From: Neisseria dentiae
GTDB lineage: Bacteria; Pseudomonadota; Gammaproteobacteria; Burkholderiales; Neisseriaceae
Length of the DNA: 64,000 nt
Reading direction: 5' to 3'
Assembly: GCF_024580525.1 (NCBI RefSeq)
Contig: NZ_JANIKQ010000008.1
Location: 1-64,000, forward strand
Below the pieces are notes generated by a model. The model was not told the DNA's origin. It did no database searches and worked only from the letters and a program-made list of their open reading frames with translations. This document shows, piece by piece, positions 16,065 through 25,385 of this stretch (position 1 is the stretch's first letter; every line of letters starts with the position of its first letter). The translations under genes were made by a program, and so were the position numbers.

Positions 16065-17240
16065 TTATTCCTGCACCGGGTCTTCCACAATATTCACGGG
16101 CTGGTAGGCGGGAACGGGCGGGGGCAACAGGGTGTCGAGCATCAGGCCGGCGGCGTTGAGGGTGGGGTAGCCGCTGAACGTTACCGAGTAGCCGCCGTTG
16201 GATTCGCTGCGTATTTTGGCGTGCGCGCCCAGCGGGAAGGTGGCTTTGTTGGTGATGTGGCCGAACGGGAAGCCGGTGAGCACGGGCACTTTGGCGATGC
16301 GGCTGATGTTGTTGACCACGGCGCTGAAGTCGTAGCTGCTGTCGTACACGTCGCGGATGGTGCCCATGCGGAAATCGCCGAGCACCACGGCCTGCTGTTT
16401 CGACAAAATACCGGCCAGATGCAGGGTTTGCAGCATGCGCTCGATGCGGTAGGGCTGTTCGCCCACGTCTTCGAGAAACAGGATGCCGCCCTGAATGTCG
16501 GGCATATAGGGGCTGCCGGCGAGCGAGGCCAGCACGCTTAGGTTGCCGCCCCAAAACGTGCCTTCGGCGTTTACGCTGCGGCGCTGCACGTTATACACGC
16601 TGACGGTGTTGGCGGCATTGGTGGCGCCGCGTATAAACGATTCCATGGTGTAGGTGCTGGGGGCGGGTTTGCCGAATTCGCTGTACACCATCGGCCCGGC
16701 GAAGCTGGCCATATTGCCTTTGGCCAACAGGGCGAGCTGCACGGCGCATAAGTCGCTGAAGCCGAAAAACAGCGTGCCGCGTTCGCGCATACGGGCGCCG
16801 AGACCGGCAAAGTCGATATGCGGCAGAATGCGCACGGCACCGTAACCGCCGCGCAGCCCCATCAGCACTTTCGGGGTGGCGACGCGGCCGGTGGCAACGT
16901 CTTGGAAGTCGGCGATGCGTTCGCTGTCGGTGCCGGCGAAACGCTGGTAGCGGCGGAAAGCGGCCTGCTGGTTGGTTACGGCAAAACCGGCGTTATGGAG
17001 GCGGGCGAGGCCGGCTTCGGAGCGGGCGGCGCTGTCGGCAAAACCGGAAGGGGCGACAACGCGCAGAATGTTGTCGCCGCTGCGGCTGGGTTGGGTGGTT
17101 TTCGGTGGCACGGTTTGGGCTTTGCTGGATTGGGTGGAGGGCTGGGTGGTGCCGCCGCTGCCGCAGGCGGCAAGCATGCCTGCGCCGGCTGCGGCAGCGG
17201 ATGCTTTCAGAAAGTTGCGGCGGGAAGGTTGCCAGGTCAT
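16065..17240 (-). CDS. ldcA: LD-carboxypeptidase (peptidase S66), exported
   Basis: An S66-family peptidase that trims the terminal D-Ala from tetrapeptide stems during peptidoglycan turnover. Ser162 in GFSD is the nucleophile; the conserved RGGYGAVRILPHID precedes it, and the Glu (FLEDVGE) and His (FPFGHITN) partners follow. The N-terminus has a twin-arginine-like SRRNFLKA and a lipobox LAAC (Cys26), so it should be an exported lipoprotein, like the neisserial periplasmic LdcA and unlike the cytosolic E. coli enzyme. The region after Cys26 is Gly/Ser/Thr-rich linker. At 391 residues it is typical. It fits with AmpG and the M23 peptidase in this window as cell-wall turnover functions. Confidence 0.9.
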   Translation of the reverse strand: MTWQPSRRNFLKASAAAAGAGMLAACGSGGTTQPSTQSSKAQTVPPKTTQPSRSGDNILRVVAPSGFADSAARSEAGLARLHNAGFAVTNQQAAFRRYQRFAGTDSERIADFQDVATGRVATPKVLMGLRGGYGAVRILPHIDFAGLGARMRERGTLFFGFSDLCAVQLALLAKGNMASFAGPMVYSEFGKPAPSTYTMESFIRGATNAANTVSVYNVQRRSVNAEGTFWGGNLSVLASLAGSPYMPDIQGGILFLEDVGEQPYRIERMLQTLHLAGILSKQQAVVLGDFRMGTIRDVYDSSYDFSAVVNNISRIAKVPVLTGFPFGHITNKATFPLGAHAKIRSESNGGYSVTFSGYPTLNAAGLMLDTLLPPPVPAYQPVNIVEDPVQE

Positions 17241-17322
17241 AAAGATTCCTTGTGTGTGCCGCCCTTTCAGACGGCCTGATAAAGGCGTGTATTTTAAAGG
17301 TGTTGCGCCGCATCACACAATG

Positions 17323-17362
17323 CAGGCCGTCTGAAAGGCGGCAAACGGTTTTCAGACGGCCT
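17323..17362. terminator. Paired uptake-sequence hairpin
   Basis: CAGGCCGTCTGAAA and its complement around a ~12-base loop, just past the stop of the minus-strand HIT gene and upstream of ldcA. Confidence 0.6.
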
Positions 17363-17373
17363 GTGCGGTTGCA

Positions 17374-17769
17374 TTACAGCAGCGCTTTTACCTGCTGCGG
17401 CCAGTTTTCCGGCAAAACCGCCTGTGACTCCCGCACGGCGGGCGCCCAAATGGGGGCGGGAAAATTGGCATCGTTACCGAAGCGGGCAATCACGTGCCAA
17501 TGCAGGTGCGGCACCACGTTGCCCAAGCTGGCCAAGTTGATTTTGGCCGGCCGGAACACTTGGCGCATGGCAGCCTCCACGCGGTAAACCGCATCCATCA
17601 GCTCTTGGCGTTCTGTGGGTTGCAGGTCGGTCATTTCGGCAACATGGCGCTGCCAGATTACGCGGCAGAACGCGGGGGCATTGGCTTCGTTGTGAACGGC
17701 AATCACACGCAGGTTTTCGGTTTGCAGCAGCACATCTTCGCCGGCGGGGGCGCACAAAGGGCAGGTCAT
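17374..17769 (-). CDS. HIT-family nucleotide hydrolase
   Basis: A 131-residue histidine-triad protein. The catalytic triad is HLHWHVIAR (H-x-H-x-H), with an N-terminal CPLC pair typical of many bacterial HIT proteins. These enzymes hydrolyse nucleoside phosphoramidates or adenylated substrates. An upstream TTG start is possible, but AAGGAG lies six bases before the ATG at 17769, which decides the start. The gene is probably monocistronic, with a hairpin after it. The physiological substrate is unknown. Confidence 0.88.
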   Translation of the reverse strand: MTCPLCAPAGEDVLLQTENLRVIAVHNEANAPAFCRVIWQRHVAEMTDLQPTERQELMDAVYRVEAAMRQVFRPAKINLASLGNVVPHLHWHVIARFGNDANFPAPIWAPAVRESQAVLPENWPQQVKALL

Positions 17770-18049
17770 GGTCGGCTCCTTCAAAGTTGGCCTGATATTC
17801 TAACAGAGTTTGCCGCAAGGGGCTTTCAGACGGCCTTGACCGAACAGGAATCCAAACAAACATTCAAATCGAAACAAATTAACGCGGCGGATATGACCGT
17901 GGTTTTCACGTTAATAATAATTTTGTTTAAAATATTGTATATAATCAATTTTTGTAATACATTCCCACCTTCGGCAACCAAAACAAAACCACACGCCGGC
18001 GTCTTACCCGAATATCATCATTAATATCCATTCAAATAAGGAAGCTATC

Positions 18050-20140
18050 ATGAGCAGCCAACAATCCGGCACACCGGGCGTGTTTTACGGCGACAGTTCC
18101 GACAACGTGTTCCACATCGACCACCCGCAAGACCGCATCATCGAGAAAGCCAACCAGGGAACGGACACGGCATACAGCCGCGTGAACTACACCCTGCCCG
18201 ATTATGTGGAAAACCTCACGTTGGTGGGCAACGGCGCCATCAACGCCACCGGCAACACCCAAAACAACGTGCTCACGGGCAACAACAACCGTAACCAACT
18301 GCTCGGTTTGGCCGGCAACGACACCCTTTACGGCCACGGCGGCAACGACACGCTCGACGGCGGCAGCGGTGCCGACGCCATGCACGGCGGCAACGGAAAC
18401 GACGTGTATTATGTAGACAACATCAGCGATACGGTAACCGAGCTGCAAAACCACGGCACCGACACCGTGCACAGCAGCGTGAACTACACCCTGCGGGCCT
18501 ATGTGGAAAACCTCACGCTCACCGGCAGCGGCAACATCAACGGCAGCGGCAACCATGCCGACAACACCCTGCACGGCAACCACGGTAACAACCATCTTTC
18601 CGGCAACAACGGCAACGACTCGATGTTCGGCCACGGCGGCAACGACACGCTGACCGGCGGCAACGACAGCGACAAACTCTACGGCGGCGCAGGCAACGAC
18701 CGGTTAATCGGCGGCAAAACCGTCGGCCTGATTGAAAACAGCTTGGGCGAACTCTATTACCCCGACTTCGGCGACGGCGGCGACTATCTCGACGGCGGCG
18801 CAGGTAACGATGTGCTGATGGGCGGCTACGGCGACGACACCTATTTCTTCGCCCGCGGCTACGGCCACGACACCATCATCGACTACCGCACGCCCGGCGT
18901 AGAAACCGTTTCCGACCCCGAAGGCACCAACACCGTGCGCTTCGGCGCAGGCATCCGCCCCGAAGATTTAACCATCACCGCCGCCGTTCAGGCCGACGGC
19001 AACATCGCCAACGTTTGGCAGATCGCCCTCAAAGGCAGCAACGACAAACTCACCATCCGCAACCAAAGCGCCGACGAAGAAGCCAACCTCGCCATCACCC
19101 GCTTCGAGTTCGCCAACGAAACCCTCAGCCCGTGGCAGCTGGCCGACCGTATCGGCATCATCGGTAACAGTAAAACCATCGCCATCGGCAATCAAAGCGG
19201 CTACCGCATGAGCAGGGCTGATTTCGGCGTAGGGCCGGACAACGAGCTGGCCGAATACCGTTTCGATATCGAAAAAGTAACCGGCGGGCGTTTGGCCTAT
19301 CTTTCTTCAGACGGCCACGTTATCGAATGGGTGAAAAAAGGCCAGTTCCATTATTCCGATGCCGAAAACCTGGTGTTTATCCCCAACCGCGGCGCCACCG
19401 AAGCCGCCGTCGAATTTAAGTTTGACGACAGCACCGCCGCCCGCAGCGGCCGCACCGACGACGCGACCCACACCATCAAATTCGATGTGCACGACACATC
19501 CGGCAACGGCGGCCGTATCCTGTTCGGCGACGTCAACGGCAACACCATCAACGGCGGCAGCGGCAACGATTTAATCGACGGCTGGACGGGTAACGACCGG
19601 CTCAACGGCCTCGGCGGCAACGACACCCTGCACGGCAGCTCAGGCAACGACATACTCGACGGCGGCAGCGGCAACGACAAGCTCTACGGCGGCGCAGGCA
19701 ACGACACGTTTATGTTTGCCAAAGGCAGCGGCCAAGACACCGTTTCCGACACCGAAGGCAGCAACACCGTGCGCTTCGGCAAAGGCATCGCCCCCGAAGA
19801 CCTAACCGTTACCCGCACCGCCCACCCGTGGTTTTCAACCGAAACCAACTGGGAAATCAGCATCGACGGCAGCAGCGACAAACTGATTATCGAACGGCAG
19901 AACACCGGCAAAAGCGCCGCCGTTACCCGCTTCGTTTTCGACTCGGGCACTTTCGGCAACGACGTGCTCGAAGGGAAAATCTCCGAAGCCAAACTGGCCG
20001 CCGCGCTGGAAAAAACAGACGGTGCCGCAACCGCCGCTTCCGCTGCGCAAAACACCCCCGCCGCAGCTTATGCGTATAACGCCGCACCTTCGGCACCGGC
20101 CAAGCCCGACGAATCCACACCGGTTAATTTAATCGGCTGA
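18050..20140 (+). CDS. RTX-type calcium-binding repeat protein
   Basis: A 696-residue protein with no N-terminal signal peptide. Blocks of glycine/aspartate nonapeptides (LAGNDTLYGHGGNDTLDGG) occur near residues 80-125, 180-260 and 500-555, forming calcium-bound beta-rolls, and the motif VNYTL-x-x-YVENLTL recurs twice near residues 47 and 147. Between the blocks are Ca-free segments with repeated NTVRFG-x-G-I-x-PEDLT units (residues ~300 and ~575). The absence of a signal peptide and the acidic repeats fit type I secretion, but no ABC exporter, membrane-fusion protein or toxin domain is adjacent. AAGGAAG precedes the ATG, and the upstream ~150 bp is AT-rich. It may be an adhesin-like or matrix protein; function is unproven. 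Confidence 0.82.
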   Translation: MSSQQSGTPGVFYGDSSDNVFHIDHPQDRIIEKANQGTDTAYSRVNYTLPDYVENLTLVGNGAINATGNTQNNVLTGNNNRNQLLGLAGNDTLYGHGGNDTLDGGSGADAMHGGNGNDVYYVDNISDTVTELQNHGTDTVHSSVNYTLRAYVENLTLTGSGNINGSGNHADNTLHGNHGNNHLSGNNGNDSMFGHGGNDTLTGGNDSDKLYGGAGNDRLIGGKTVGLIENSLGELYYPDFGDGGDYLDGGAGNDVLMGGYGDDTYFFARGYGHDTIIDYRTPGVETVSDPEGTNTVRFGAGIRPEDLTITAAVQADGNIANVWQIALKGSNDKLTIRNQSADEEANLAITRFEFANETLSPWQLADRIGIIGNSKTIAIGNQSGYRMSRADFGVGPDNELAEYRFDIEKVTGGRLAYLSSDGHVIEWVKKGQFHYSDAENLVFIPNRGATEAAVEFKFDDSTAARSGRTDDATHTIKFDVHDTSGNGGRILFGDVNGNTINGGSGNDLIDGWTGNDRLNGLGGNDTLHGSSGNDILDGGSGNDKLYGGAGNDTFMFAKGSGQDTVSDTEGSNTVRFGKGIAPEDLTVTRTAHPWFSTETNWEISIDGSSDKLIIERQNTGKSAAVTRFVFDSGTFGNDVLEGKISEAKLAAALEKTDGAATAASAAQNTPAAAYAYNAAPSAPAKPDESTPVNLIG

Positions 20141-20171
20141 CGGCAGGGGTTGCCGGGAAACAGCCCGCCGA

Positions 20172-20330
20172 TTTCAGGAAACCTCTGCAAAACCATCTTG
20201 AGGCCGTCTGAAATGCTCAGGCTCCGTTATTGGCTTCGCAAGCCCGCTGCGCTACCCCCGCGTAGGCAGGAATAACGATAATCGGATGTTTCAGACGGCC
20301 TAAACCGACTTGCAAAGATTTCAGGTTGGT
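20172..20330. repeat. Diverged dRS3/uptake-sequence composite
   Basis: Starts with ACCTCTGCAAAACC, includes opposed GCCGTCTGAA copies and a decayed dRS3 core (CCCGCGTAGGCAGGAATAAC), and ends ACTTGCAAAGATTTC. The order matches the better preserved composites at 36455, 40738 and 51431. No gene is seen between the RTX gene and ampG. Confidence 0.5.
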
Positions 20331-20355
20331 TAAAACATTCCGTCGGCAAAACCAC

Positions 20356-20400
20356 AGGCCGTCTGAAAACCCGTTTTAAAAACAGGTTTTCAGACGGCCT
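20356..20400. terminator. Uptake-sequence terminator between RTX gene and ampG
   Basis: AGGCCGTCTGAAAACC pairs with GGTTTTCAGACGGCCT around a short loop and is followed by a T-rich run on the plus strand. It sits between convergent genes. Confidence 0.65.
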
Positions 20401-20456
20401 CAATTTTTAACAAACCAATAAAGCGGAAAAGTTTATGTCCGCACAAAACAGCAGCC

Positions 20457-21992
20457 CTACCCTGCTCCGCCGTTTTTGCCGAACAGCTTTTTCTCGGCCA
20501 GATACACCAGCAGCAACACCGGCAAGCCCAAGAGCGCGGTCAGCGTAAAGAAACCCGGATAACCGATTTTATCGACCATCGCCCCCGAATAGCCGCCCAA
20601 AGTTTTAGGCAGCAGCGTCATCAGCGAGCTGAAAATCGCATATTGCACGGCGGTGAAGCGGATATTGGTTAAAGCCGACAAAAAGGCGATAAACACCGCG
20701 CCCGCCAAACCCGCGGCGAGATTGTCGAACCCCACCGCCAAATACATAAACGCCACATCGTGCCCGCGGTAGGCCAGCGCCACAAACAGCAGGTTGGTTA
20801 ACGCCGCCAGCACCGCACCGGTCATCATCATTTTCATCAGGGCGAATTTCTGCGACAGCAACCCGCCGAGAAAACCGCCGGCCACCGCCATCACCACGCC
20901 GAAAGTTTTCACCGCTGCGGCGATTTCTTCTTTGCTGAAGCCCATGTCCTGATAAAACACATTGGAAATCACGCCCGCCACAATGTCGGAAATACGGTAA
21001 ACGCCGATTAAGGCCAACAGCAGCAGCGCCGATTTGCCGTAACGCTCGAAAAAATCGGTAACGGGGTGTATCCAAGTGTCCACCGCCAGTTGTTTGGGCA
21101 CCAAACCGCTTTTCACGGTCAGCGCGCCCACCGCTGAGGCGGCTGCTGCGGAAAACAACAGGCGCACGGCTTCCCAACCGAACGCAGCCAGCGGGCCGCC
21201 GCCCTGCGGCAACACCTTGCCCAGTTGCGAAAACGCCGCCACAAACGCCGCCACCGACACCAAAAACAGCAGCAGCAGGCGCAGGTTGTCGGCCGTGGAA
21301 CGCGAAGCGGTGTGGTGTTCGGACGCGGCAGGCTCGCGCATCAGCAGCGTCGTCGCCACCCCCACGCCCATCACGGCGGCCATAATGAAATAGGTTTGCT
21401 GCCAGGCCGCATACACATAAGCGTTTTCGTGCGAACCGAGTTTCGCCGCCAAAAACAGCGCACCCGCGCCCGCCACAATCATCCCCACGCGGTAGCCGGC
21501 GTTATAAGTGGCGGCCGTTACCGACTGCATCGCCACATTGTCTGCCGCCGATTCGATGCGGTAGGCATCGATCACCACGTCTTGCGTGGCCGACGAAAAA
21601 CCCAGCAACACCGCACCTGCGGCCATATAAGTTAACGCCGTGCCGCTGACGGGGTTGACCATGGCCATACTGCACACCGCCGCAATCACCAGCAGTTGCG
21701 ACAACAACAGCCAGCCGCGTCGTTTGCCCAGCAGGCGGGTCAGCAGCGGCAGCGGCAAAGAATCGATCAGCGGCGCCCACACGAATTTGAACGAATAAGC
21801 CAGCGCCGCCCAACTGAACATGGTAACCGTGCTGCGGTCCACCCCAGCTTCGCGCAGCCACAGCGACAGGCTCGAGAAAATCAGCAAAATCGGCACACCT
21901 GCCGAAAAGCCGAGAAAAAACAGCGTAATGGCGCGGCGGTCTGTGTAGGCAGCCGCCGCAGCCAGCCAATTTTTAGAAGAAGTTTGCTGCAT
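20457..21992 (-). CDS. ampG: AmpG-family muropeptide permease
   Basis: A major-facilitator protein of the AmpG family, which imports GlcNAc-anhydroMurNAc peptides into the cytosol for recycling. About 511 residues with 12-14 hydrophobic helices; the N-terminal RRAITLFFLGFSAGVPILLI and the loop FSWAALAYSFKFVWAPLIDS are characteristic. The start is ambiguous: GTG at 22001 would add three residues, and neither has a strong ribosome site. A TGATACAAT extended -10 lies at 22042-22050 on the minus strand. Its presence with LdcA and the M23 peptidase suggests peptidoglycan recycling; neisserial species are known to release part of these fragments. Confidence 0.9.
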   Translation of the reverse strand: MQQTSSKNWLAAAAAYTDRRAITLFFLGFSAGVPILLIFSSLSLWLREAGVDRSTVTMFSWAALAYSFKFVWAPLIDSLPLPLLTRLLGKRRGWLLLSQLLVIAAVCSMAMVNPVSGTALTYMAAGAVLLGFSSATQDVVIDAYRIESAADNVAMQSVTAATYNAGYRVGMIVAGAGALFLAAKLGSHENAYVYAAWQQTYFIMAAVMGVGVATTLLMREPAASEHHTASRSTADNLRLLLLFLVSVAAFVAAFSQLGKVLPQGGGPLAAFGWEAVRLLFSAAAASAVGALTVKSGLVPKQLAVDTWIHPVTDFFERYGKSALLLLALIGVYRISDIVAGVISNVFYQDMGFSKEEIAAAVKTFGVVMAVAGGFLGGLLSQKFALMKMMMTGAVLAALTNLLFVALAYRGHDVAFMYLAVGFDNLAAGLAGAVFIAFLSALTNIRFTAVQYAIFSSLMTLLPKTLGGYSGAMVDKIGYPGFFTLTALLGLPVLLLVYLAEKKLFGKNGGAG

Positions 21993-22041
21993 ATCAAGCA
22001 CTTAAACCGCAAACACACGGTTGCATAAAAATAAAACGGCT

Positions 22042-22050
22042 ATTGTATCA
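22042..22050 (-). promoter_or_regulatory. Extended -10 for ampG
   Basis: The minus strand reads TGATACAAT, an extended -10 (TGnTACAAT), about 50 bases before the ampG start. No clear -35 is needed with this class. Confidence 0.5.
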
Positions 22051-22060
22051 ACGAAGCATA

Positions 22061-22095
22061 CAGGCCGTCTGAAAAGATTTGTTTCAGACGGCCTG
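22061..22095. terminator. Paired uptake-sequence hairpin
   Basis: CAGGCCGTCTGAAA and its complement around a seven-base loop, in the divergent region between ampG and the zinc-ribbon gene. Confidence 0.45.
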
Positions 22096-22200
22096 TTTCC
22101 GTTTAACCCAAAAAACCGCCGAACTCCCGCGCAAACTTCCCATGCCGTCTGAAAAACCTTAAAATACCGTCTTCTATAATAAACGTCTTAAATCACTATT

Positions 22201-22626
22201 ATGCCCATCTGCGTCTGCCCCCACTGCAAAGCACGGCTTGCCGTTAAAGATACCCAACTGAACCTGGCGCAAGGTTTTGTGGTCTGCACCAAATGCGAAG
22301 GCCTGTTCCAAGCCAAGCACCACATCAGCAACACCCCGCACAAAGCCTCGCCCGAGCAGCTGCCCGGCGCCGCCACCGATACCAAACTGGTGCGCTCCAT
22401 CGGCCCCGCCGTGCGCAACCACAAGGCCTTGTCGAAAAACGAAATCGCCGACCTGCTCGACAGCATGATTCCCGCCGAAGCCAAAAACAAGCCCGCCGCC
22501 AAAGCGCAGGCCGCCGCAGCCAACACCGCCGAACCCGCAAAAGACGGCTTCAACTGGACTTTGGCCGCACTCACCGCGCTCACCGTGCTGATCATGCAGC
22601 TTTTTTATTTGATATTAATGCTTTGA
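22201..22626 (+). CDS. Zinc-ribbon membrane protein (MJ0042-type)
   Basis: A 141-residue protein. Two CxxC pairs (CPHCKARL and CTKCEGLFQ) in the first 40 residues form an MJ0042-type zinc ribbon. A variable linker rich in Ala/Lys follows, then one C-terminal transmembrane helix (LAALTALTVLIMQLFYLILML). The architecture resembles DUF3426-like proteins. The TGA stop is one base from the ATG of argA, so the two are co-translated. The function is unknown; the coupling to argA does not by itself imply a role in arginine synthesis. Confidence 0.75.
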   Translation: MPICVCPHCKARLAVKDTQLNLAQGFVVCTKCEGLFQAKHHISNTPHKASPEQLPGAATDTKLVRSIGPAVRNHKALSKNEIADLLDSMIPAEAKNKPAAKAQAAAANTAEPAKDGFNWTLAALTALTVLIMQLFYLILML

Positions 22627-22627
22627 G

Positions 22628-23953
22628 ATGACCGCCCCTGTTGATTTTATCCGCGACTTCCGGGAAGCCGCCCCCTATATCCACTACCTGCGCGGCAAAA
22701 CGCTGGTAATCGGCATCGCGGGCAGCCTGCTCTCCGGCCCCACCCTCCAAACGCTCGCCGCCGATTTAAACCTGCTCGCCAGCCTCGGCGTGCGCCTGGT
22801 TGTGGTGCACGGTTCGCGCACACAAATCAACACCCTGGCAGAAGCGCACGGCCTTACCCCGCAATACCACAACGGCCGCCGCATCACCGACGAAACCACA
22901 CTCACCCACGCCAAACAAGCCTGCGGCATGGTGCGCAGCGACATCGAAGCCGCCCTTTCGTTCGGCCTGTCCCAAACCCCGCTGCGCGGCAAGCCCCTGA
23001 GCATTGCCGGCGGTAATCTCGTTTCCGCCCGCCCGCTCGGCATTATCGACGGCATCGACATGGGCTACACCGGCATCGTGCGCAAAATCGACACCGAAGC
23101 CGTGCGCCAGCGCCTCAACGACGGCGCCTTAGTGTTAATCAGCCCGCTCGGCCATTCGCTCAGCGGCAAAACCTTCAATCTCAGCATGGGCGACATCGCC
23201 GAAGCCGCCGCCGTTGCCCTTCAGGCCGAAAAACTGATTTATCTGGTTGAACAAGAAGGAATTTTAAACGAACAAGGGCAGGTTCTGCCCAACCTTTCCG
23301 GCCAAGAGGCCCGCGCCCTGCTCACCGGCGGACGGGTGCAGAGCAACCAGCAAAGGCTGCTGCAATCGGCCGTAAACGCCGTGGAAAACGGCGTGCAGCG
23401 CACCCAGATTCTCAGCGGCCGCCAAAACGGCAGCCTGATTGCCGAACTGTTTACCCGCCACGGCGTCGGCACTTCCGTGGCGCGCAACGCCTTTATGAAC
23501 ATCCGGCAGGCCCAAACCGGCGACATTCCCGACATCACCGCCCTTATCCGCCCGCTCGAAGAACAGGGCATCCTGCTGCGCCGCAGCCGCGAATACCTTG
23601 AAAACCACATCGGTGAGTTTTCCGTGTTGGAACACGACCGCCGCATTTACGGCTGCGTCGCCCTCAAAACCTTTACCGACCCCGACATCGGCGAACTGGC
23701 CTGCTTGGTGGTCTCTCCCGAAGCGCAAGACAGCGGCTACGGCGAACTGTTGCTCGAACACCTGCTCGAACAAGCCCGCAGCCGCAACATCCGCACCCTC
23801 TACGCCCTTTCCACCCACACCGGCGAATGGTTTCTCGAACGCGGCTTTCAAACGGCACCATCCGAAGCCCTCCCGCCCGAACGCCTGAGCGAATACCACG
23901 AAAGCGGGCGCAAATCGAAAGTTTTTGCGTATAACGTGGGTGCAAACGGTTGA
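22628..23953 (+). CDS. argA: Amino-acid N-acetyltransferase (N-acetylglutamate synthase)
   Basis: The first enzyme of arginine synthesis, making N-acetylglutamate from glutamate and acetyl-CoA. Residues 1-~285 form an amino-acid-kinase-like domain (VVVHGSRTQIN, the arginine-binding regulatory part) and residues ~295-441 a GNAT domain with LACLVVSPEAQDSGYGELLL acetyl-CoA loop. Total length of 441 equals E. coli ArgA (443). It is probably feedback-inhibited by arginine, as known for the neisserial enzyme. It is coupled to the upstream zinc-ribbon gene. Confidence 0.95.
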   Translation: MTAPVDFIRDFREAAPYIHYLRGKTLVIGIAGSLLSGPTLQTLAADLNLLASLGVRLVVVHGSRTQINTLAEAHGLTPQYHNGRRITDETTLTHAKQACGMVRSDIEAALSFGLSQTPLRGKPLSIAGGNLVSARPLGIIDGIDMGYTGIVRKIDTEAVRQRLNDGALVLISPLGHSLSGKTFNLSMGDIAEAAAVALQAEKLIYLVEQEGILNEQGQVLPNLSGQEARALLTGGRVQSNQQRLLQSAVNAVENGVQRTQILSGRQNGSLIAELFTRHGVGTSVARNAFMNIRQAQTGDIPDITALIRPLEEQGILLRRSREYLENHIGEFSVLEHDRRIYGCVALKTFTDPDIGELACLVVSPEAQDSGYGELLLEHLLEQARSRNIRTLYALSTHTGEWFLERGFQTAPSEALPPERLSEYHESGRKSKVFAYNVGANG

Positions 23954-24025
23954 GGCCGTCTGAAACATTCAAAAAAGCATTACAAAACTTAGGGGCTGAT
24001 TTATTTCAGCACCTAAGTTTTGTGC

Positions 24026-24056
24026 CGTCATACTCGGGCTTGACCCGAGTATGACG
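24026..24056. repeat. CGTCATACTCGGG perfect hairpin repeat
   Basis: A single 31-bp near-perfect hairpin: CGTCATACTCGGGC, a TTG centre, and the complement. This is the simplest copy of the family seen as pairs elsewhere. It lies between convergent argA and hemL and could terminate either. Confidence 0.65.
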
Positions 24057-24095
24057 TACGTACTTTTTCTTAAGTTGATGGACTATATTATCCGG

Positions 24096-25385
24096 TCAAA
24101 CTTCCGCCGCCATTTGCGCAAACACTTTCCGTGCCGCCGCCACGGTTTCTTCCACCAATTCCGGTGTGTGCGCGGCCGACATGAAGCAGGCTTCGTAGGC
24201 GGAGGGGCCGAATGCCACGCCGTTGTCGAGCATGCCGTGGAAGAATTTTTTGAAGCCGTCGGTATTGGAAGCGGCCATATCGGCATAACTCTGCGGCAGG
24301 GTGTCTGAAAAATACAGGCCGAACATGCCACCCACATAATCTGCACTGAACGTGATGCCCGCAGCTTTGGCGGCCGTCTGAAAACCGTCGGTCAAACGTT
24401 CGTTGAGCGCGGCAAGGTTTTCGTAAAAGCCCGGCCGTTGGATGATTTCGAGCGTTTTGAGGCCGGCGGCCACGGCCACGGGGTTGCCCGACAACGTGCC
24501 GGCCTGATACACGCCGCCGAGCGGAGAAATACAGGCCATAATGTCTTTGCGGCCGCCGAATGCGGCCAGCGGCATGCCGCCGCCGATAACTTTGCCCATC
24601 GTTGTCAAATCGGGTTTGATGCCGTGCAGCGACTGCGCGCCGCCGAGCGCGACGCGGAAACCCGTCATCACTTCGTCGTAAATCAGCACCGCGCCGTGTT
24701 GTTCGGTGAGCGTGCGCAAAGCCTTGATAAAGCTTTCAGACGGCCTGACCAGATTCATGTTGCCGGCGAACGGCTCCAAAATCACGCAGGCGATTTCGCC
24801 GCCGATTCGGGCGAAAGTTTCTTCGAGCTGTGCGGTATTGTTGTATTCCAACACCAGCGTGTGTTGGGTAAAATCGGCGGGCACGCCGGCGGAGCTGGGA
24901 TTGCCGAAGGTGAGCAGGCCGCTGCCGGCTTTAACCAGCAGGCTGTCGGAATGGCCGTGGTAGCAGCCCTCGAATTTGATGATTTTGTCGCGGCCGGTGA
25001 AACCGCGTGCCAAACGGATGGCGCTCATGGTGGCCTCGGTGCCGGAGCTGACCAGACGCACCTGCTCGACGCTGGGCACGAGTTTGGCGATTTCTTCGGC
25101 CATCACGATTTCGCCTTCGGTGGGCGCGCCGAACGACAAACCGCCCAACGCCGCTTCGCGCACGGCTTCCACCACTTCGGGGTGGGCATGGCCGACGATG
25201 GCCGGCCCCCACGAGCCGACATAATCGATATAGCGCGTGCCGTTTTCGTCCCAAACATAAGCGCCTTGGGCTTTTTTGATAAAGCGCGGCACGCCGCCGA
25301 CGCTGCCGAATGCGCGCACGGGCGAATTCACGCCGCCGGGAATGATGTTTTTGGCACGGTTGAATAATTGTTCGTTGCGGTTCAT
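24096..25385 (-). CDS. hemL: Glutamate-1-semialdehyde 2,1-aminomutase
   Basis: A PLP enzyme that converts glutamate-1-semialdehyde to 5-aminolevulinate, the C5 route to heme. The PLP lysine is in [18 protein letters not shown] (near residue 267), and the N-terminal [14 protein letters not shown] motif is diagnostic. Its 429 residues match the family (426 in E. coli). Monocistronic by position. A DUS lies within the coding sequence near 24741. Confidence 0.97.
   Translation of the reverse strand: MNRNEQLFNRAKNIIPGGVNSPVRAFGSVGGVPRFIKKAQGAYVWDENGTRYIDYVGSWGPAIVGHAHPEVVEAVREAALGGLSFGAPTEGEIVMAEEIAKLVPSVEQVRLVSSGTEATMSAIRLARGFTGRDKIIKFEGCYHGHSDSLLVKAGSGLLTFGNPSSAGVPADFTQHTLVLEYNNTAQLEETFARIGGEIACVILEPFAGNMNLVRPSESFIKALRTLTEQHGAVLIYDEVMTGFRVALGGAQSLHGIKPDLTTMGKVIGGGMPLAAFGGRKDIMACISPLGGVYQAGTLSGNPVAVAAGLKTLEIIQRPGFYENLAALNERLTDGFQTAAKAAGITFSADYVGGMFGLYFSDTLPQSYADMAASNTDGFKKFFHGMLDNGVAFGPSAYEACFMSAAHTPELVEETVAAARKVFAQMAAEV

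Noticed and set aside
18050-20140. Possibility that the RTX protein is a FrpC-like toxin
   Set aside because: It lacks the Fe-regulated N-terminal self-processing segment and the much longer repeat array that I would expect; only the repeat type is shared.
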